Position numbers and translations under genes: made by a program. The notes under the pieces are model-generated. The model was not told where the DNA came from. It saw only the letters and a list, made by a program, of their open reading frames with translations, and made no database searches. From assembly GCA_028622995.1 (NCBI GenBank), contig JAJQJQ010000093.1, positions 62,001 through 126,000 on the forward strand: a stretch of 64,000 nt of DNA. The letters run 5' to 3'. The DNA comes from Panagrolaimus kolymaensis (Eukaryota; Nematoda; Chromadorea; Rhabditida; Panagrolaimidae). This document shows, piece after piece, positions 60,847 to 64,000 of the stretch. Every line of letters starts with the position of its first letter. The first letter of the stretch is position 1.

Positions 60847-63094
60847 CTTCCTACACTTCGATTTAATACAAAAATATCAACATTTGATGATTTAACAATT
60901 TTATCATCAATGAGTATGTTGCCATTACGGGATTGTGCAATTGCAATGCAACAAGATATTCGTAAGTTGTTTTATTTTATATTTTTATTACTAAATTATT
61001 TTGGGTCTTGAGACGATAAATCGATTTATTGATTTTCTAAACGAAAATATTTTATTTTTTTATTTAATTTTAGGATGCATCGCAGCTTTAGAAATGCATG
61101 ATGCCACATGCATACCTAAACGTTTTCCATCCATGACTGGACCAACTATTACAGTGGAACTTAAACCCAAACAAGGCTTCTTTCAACATCATCCTGGAAT
61201 GGATGTGCCATATTGTAATAATTGTGTTTTACAGGTTTGTTGTTGTGAATTTCTGAATTTAATTTATCGATTTCTTTGGATTTTTTCTTCATAAAATCTC
61301 AAAAAAGTCACACGTGAAAAAAAAAATATATCAGCAACTTTGAGCAAAAAAATGTGGCGATGAGAATAGGTGGCGGCGGCAAGTGCAAACGCATGACCAC
61401 CGACGACCATTAACCGGAAGTTGATTTGTTTTGTATCCGCATTTTTTTGTTTTGTTTTCAAAAAGAAAAAAAGAATTATTTTTTTAGTTTTTTTTGGGAA
61501 AGAAAAAAAGTGTTTTAAAACATAGCAACATTGAGTGAGCATTGAGTAACAACTCAGTGTTAGCAATGCTGAAGAAAAAAAATTGATAAGAAAACAAAAA
61601 ATGGAAAAATGATTTTTAGACTTCGGCACCAACAAAAAAAAGTATTAAATTTTTATTGCGAAGCAAATGAGTAATCTTATTTACCTAAAACTAAATGTCG
61701 AACAAAAATTTATTTCGCGTTTAAAAAAAATAAAATAAAAATTTCAAAATCTGTTGGAATAATGACGAGCCATTATAAACTTTCACAAGCTTGCATCATT
61801 CATTTTGCAAATAATAAATATAACTTATTTCAAAACAAATGAGAGACTAGATGATTACTGCAACAAAAAAAATGTAAATTAGTTATGTGTAACATTATGC
61901 AATAATGACAAATTCAAAAATAGCAGCAAACAAGCTTTTTTTAAACTTTAAAGATGTTTAATTTTTACGGGGATTCTCATCGCAAAAAAAAAAAAAAAAA
62001 AGATTTATCCAAGGAAATTCGTTTTTTAGAAAAAAAAATGGAAAATCATGGAAAAAATCCATCGTCGATAAAGACAAAGAAAAAAATAAATTTGAAAAGA
62101 TTCTTCTAGTTTTTCACCAACGAATTAAAAAATTTGTGTTAAAGAAGTCTTTTTTAAAAAACCGCCGTTTTTGATGCGTAGAATATCTACGAAAAAAATT
62201 CATAGTTTTTTATTAACATCCAAAAAAAATTTTTCTCGTATGCTTTTTTCCTTCACCACAAAACTCCAATATATTTTCTATCTATTATTCTCATAATTTT
62301 TTTAGATCGAAAAATGGAAAACTGCTGCATATGATAAAATGTATGATTTTTGCCCTTTGGATTTATATAGTGGAAATTTAACTCGAATGAAATCCGCTAT
62401 TACTTCACTCATTCATGATCCGCATAGAAATTTGAGAATTTTTCGTAACGGCAATACCGTGCATTCAGATGAATCGGTTTTAAGTGAATCAAAATTAAAT
62501 GAATTATTATTTCCTGATAATGAAAATGGTGGAGCAAATATTGATATTCTCGCAATTGCGCTGTGTCAAATCTTGGCTGGGGTTGACGACGATGTAACAG
62601 AATTTGGTTTAACTGAAGAAAGCATCTTAAATTTTTTGCTTAAAGCTCAACAATTAGATCCCATTGGAATAATAACCGCAAATCAATTATATCAAAATTT
62701 ATCTTATTTTGAACAATGTCGACTTCATGATAAAACTCGATTAATGGGTAAAGAACATAATACATTTTTAACTGAAACTGATGCCATGTCTTTGCTAGAA
62801 AGATATTTCTTTGCTGCCACATTAAAAGATTGCAGTTTAATGATTACTCTTTCTCAAGTATCTCCAAATGATTTTGATCATTCTCCAGGGCTTGCAAAAA
62901 ATGTGGTTAAAGTTCGCCATTCAAGCCCTTTGTATTTTGCATATTCACTTCGAATTGTGGATTTGGATCCAAAAACTCCTAAAAATTTAGTTAATGCTCA
63001 TCAAAGATTTTTGGATGGAATACATATAATTAAAAATAATCCAACTATTCATCGTCCATGTGTGGATGGAGCAACCATGTCAGCTCATAATTAA
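60847..63094 (+). CDS. IPPK: Inositol-pentakisphosphate 2-kinase (IPK1), N-terminus not found
   Basis: Three exons: 60847-60961, 61074-61234 and 62306-63094 (stop TAA). IPPK signatures are in order: TITVELKPKQGFF (the conserved E-[IV]-KPK-x-GF motif), YCNNCVLQ, FCPLDLYSGNLTRMKSAITS, NLRIFRNG, TLKDCSLMITLSQ and FAYSLRIVDLDPKTPKNL near the C-terminus. The enzyme phosphorylates inositol pentakisphosphate at position 2 to make phytate (IP6). The first exon begins with an acceptor (TTTTTAG) at phase 0 and has no start codon. The roughly 65-70 residues expected upstream, including the N-lobe nucleotide-binding loop, are absent. The gene is either 5' truncated or has a very diverged or remote first exon. 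The 1071-bp second intron contains only low-complexity DNA. Confidence 0.85.
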
Positions 63095-64000
63095 ATGAGA
63101 AAAAAAATTTATTTCGTGTTGACAGGATTAAAAAATGCTCAAAAGCTTATCCAAATAGACTCCTTCTTTTTTTTAAACTATAAAAAGTGAATCAAAACTT
63201 TTTTCCCTTAATTTTTTTAATTATAAAAACATCCATTTTTGTGCCTTATTTTTTCATTTCTTTTTTTTGTAACGAAAAAACTTATCAGATTTATAATTTT
63301 TTTGAACAATATTTTTGTTATCTTTAACTTTGCTTTTTTTCTTTCTATCTTTCTTTCTTTCACATACATTCGCTTATTAATATTATTTTTTATTTTTATT
63401 AAAGCCTGATTCCATTTTTTCCGTATATTATTATTATGATTGTTTTGCCTTCTTGACTCGTGTTTTTCTATCTATGTATGTTATTTGGATCTCTATGATA
63501 TATCACAACATTCTTACACATATTATTAATATATTTAAATTTTTTTTAAGAAGAAAAAGTATTATTTCCTCGAATATTATATTTTGTTGTTTGTTTTTAT
63601 GATTGTAAATATAAATTAAATAAATTAATTGATTTTTACTTCCTCGATTTTTGGTTTTTTTTTATTTATTGGAGGTGAAGAAAAAAAGATTCAGAATGTC
63701 TTGAATGAAAAAATGGGATACAAAATATATATTTTTAAAAGTAAGCTTCAGGATCTCTTTAACGCCCAACAAAACAAGAAAAATTTTGCACCGCATTTTT
63801 TTAAATTTGAAAACAAGAAAGTTTAAAATCCTTCGATTTTTTTGAAGCCAAAATCCATGAAAATTTTTATGTCTTATTAATTTCTTTGAAGCTCAAATAT
63901 TTTTCTCGGGGCAAAGTAATTAAATTTTCGAAAAAACACTTTTTGGTTTAAAAAATGCACTTAAAATTTTGTAGTCCGGAAATATTTAAAAAAAAATACC
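63095..64000. other. 3' flank of IPPK, nothing recognised
   Basis: AT-rich sequence to the window edge, with likely polyadenylation signals (AATAAA-type words near 63615-63625). A 65-codon frame at 63629-63826 is unsupported. Confidence 0.5.

Overview
This window is a stretch of a nematode nuclear genome, seen as a very AT-rich sequence (intergenic DNA is mostly A/T homopolymer runs) with many short GT-AG introns of about 45-65 nt. The nematode assignment rests on gene content: an Sre-like serpentine chemoreceptor, a supplementary-type nuclear receptor with the CDACAAFFRR P-box, an NRF-6-like acyltransferase, a large CUB-like secreted protein and an NRDE-2 homologue. Base composition and intron style suggest a free-living clade IV worm (panagrolaimid or cephalobid), but that is inference. 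No prokaryotic, organellar, viral or CRISPR sequence was recognised. Exon models were built by hand; wherever exon lengths were summed, the total came out divisible by three.

Layout. 1-4123 (+): the 3' part of an NRF-6-like membrane acyltransferase with an apparent one-base frameshift. 4327-4870 (-): the tail end of a CUB-like gene. 5306-7127 (-): a 7TM chemoreceptor. 9550-13034 (+): an 11-exon, about 912-residue CUB-like secreted protein whose last two exons are paralogous to the 4.3-4.9 kb fragment. 13786-17315 (-): a phospholipid-phosphatase-related protein lacking the catalytic His. 19480-21499 (-): a 4CL/luciferase-type acyl-CoA synthetase. 21807-22371 (-): a small unrecognised protein. 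23224-24995 (-): a nuclear hormone receptor. 26627-27704 (-): a sigma-like GST with a TTAA-flanked palindromic MITE in its last intron. 28982-35263 (-): a class I-type glucose transporter with a hAT-type MITE in an intron. 39579-40841 (+): the RFC5 clamp-loader subunit.

41505-49644 is the most unusual region. A 4010-bp hAT transposon (41962-45971) carries an apparently intact seven-exon transposase of 661 residues and two 454-bp terminal inverted repeats that I see as identical. Each repeat holds two arrays of alternating GACGGT/ACCGTC hexamers. It has no recognisable 8-bp target duplication. The genes on both sides (Gln-rich on +, Ser-rich on -) point towards it and both lose their 3' ends at it, which suggests a rearrangement junction or an assembly join.

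49645-56325: a TIR element built of GTCGGGAATTCCCGAC palindromes (50518-50924), a degenerate copy of the J-like gene (about 52.85-53.15 kb), the J-like/glycine-zipper gene (53492-53956), a hAT MITE made largely of CCG/CGG palindromes directly upstream of it (54052-54484, with a perfect 8-bp duplication), and TVP23 (55440-56325). 56531-60446 (-): NRDE2, a 12-exon HAT-repeat protein, 205 bp upstream of TVP23 and possibly co-transcribed with it. 60847-63094 (+): inositol-pentakisphosphate 2-kinase, divergent from NRDE2 and apparently missing its N-terminal lobe.

Most genes are housekeeping or environmental-response genes with no evident shared pathway. The feature that stands out is the density and diversity of TIR elements (at least five in 28 kb), three of them hAT-type.
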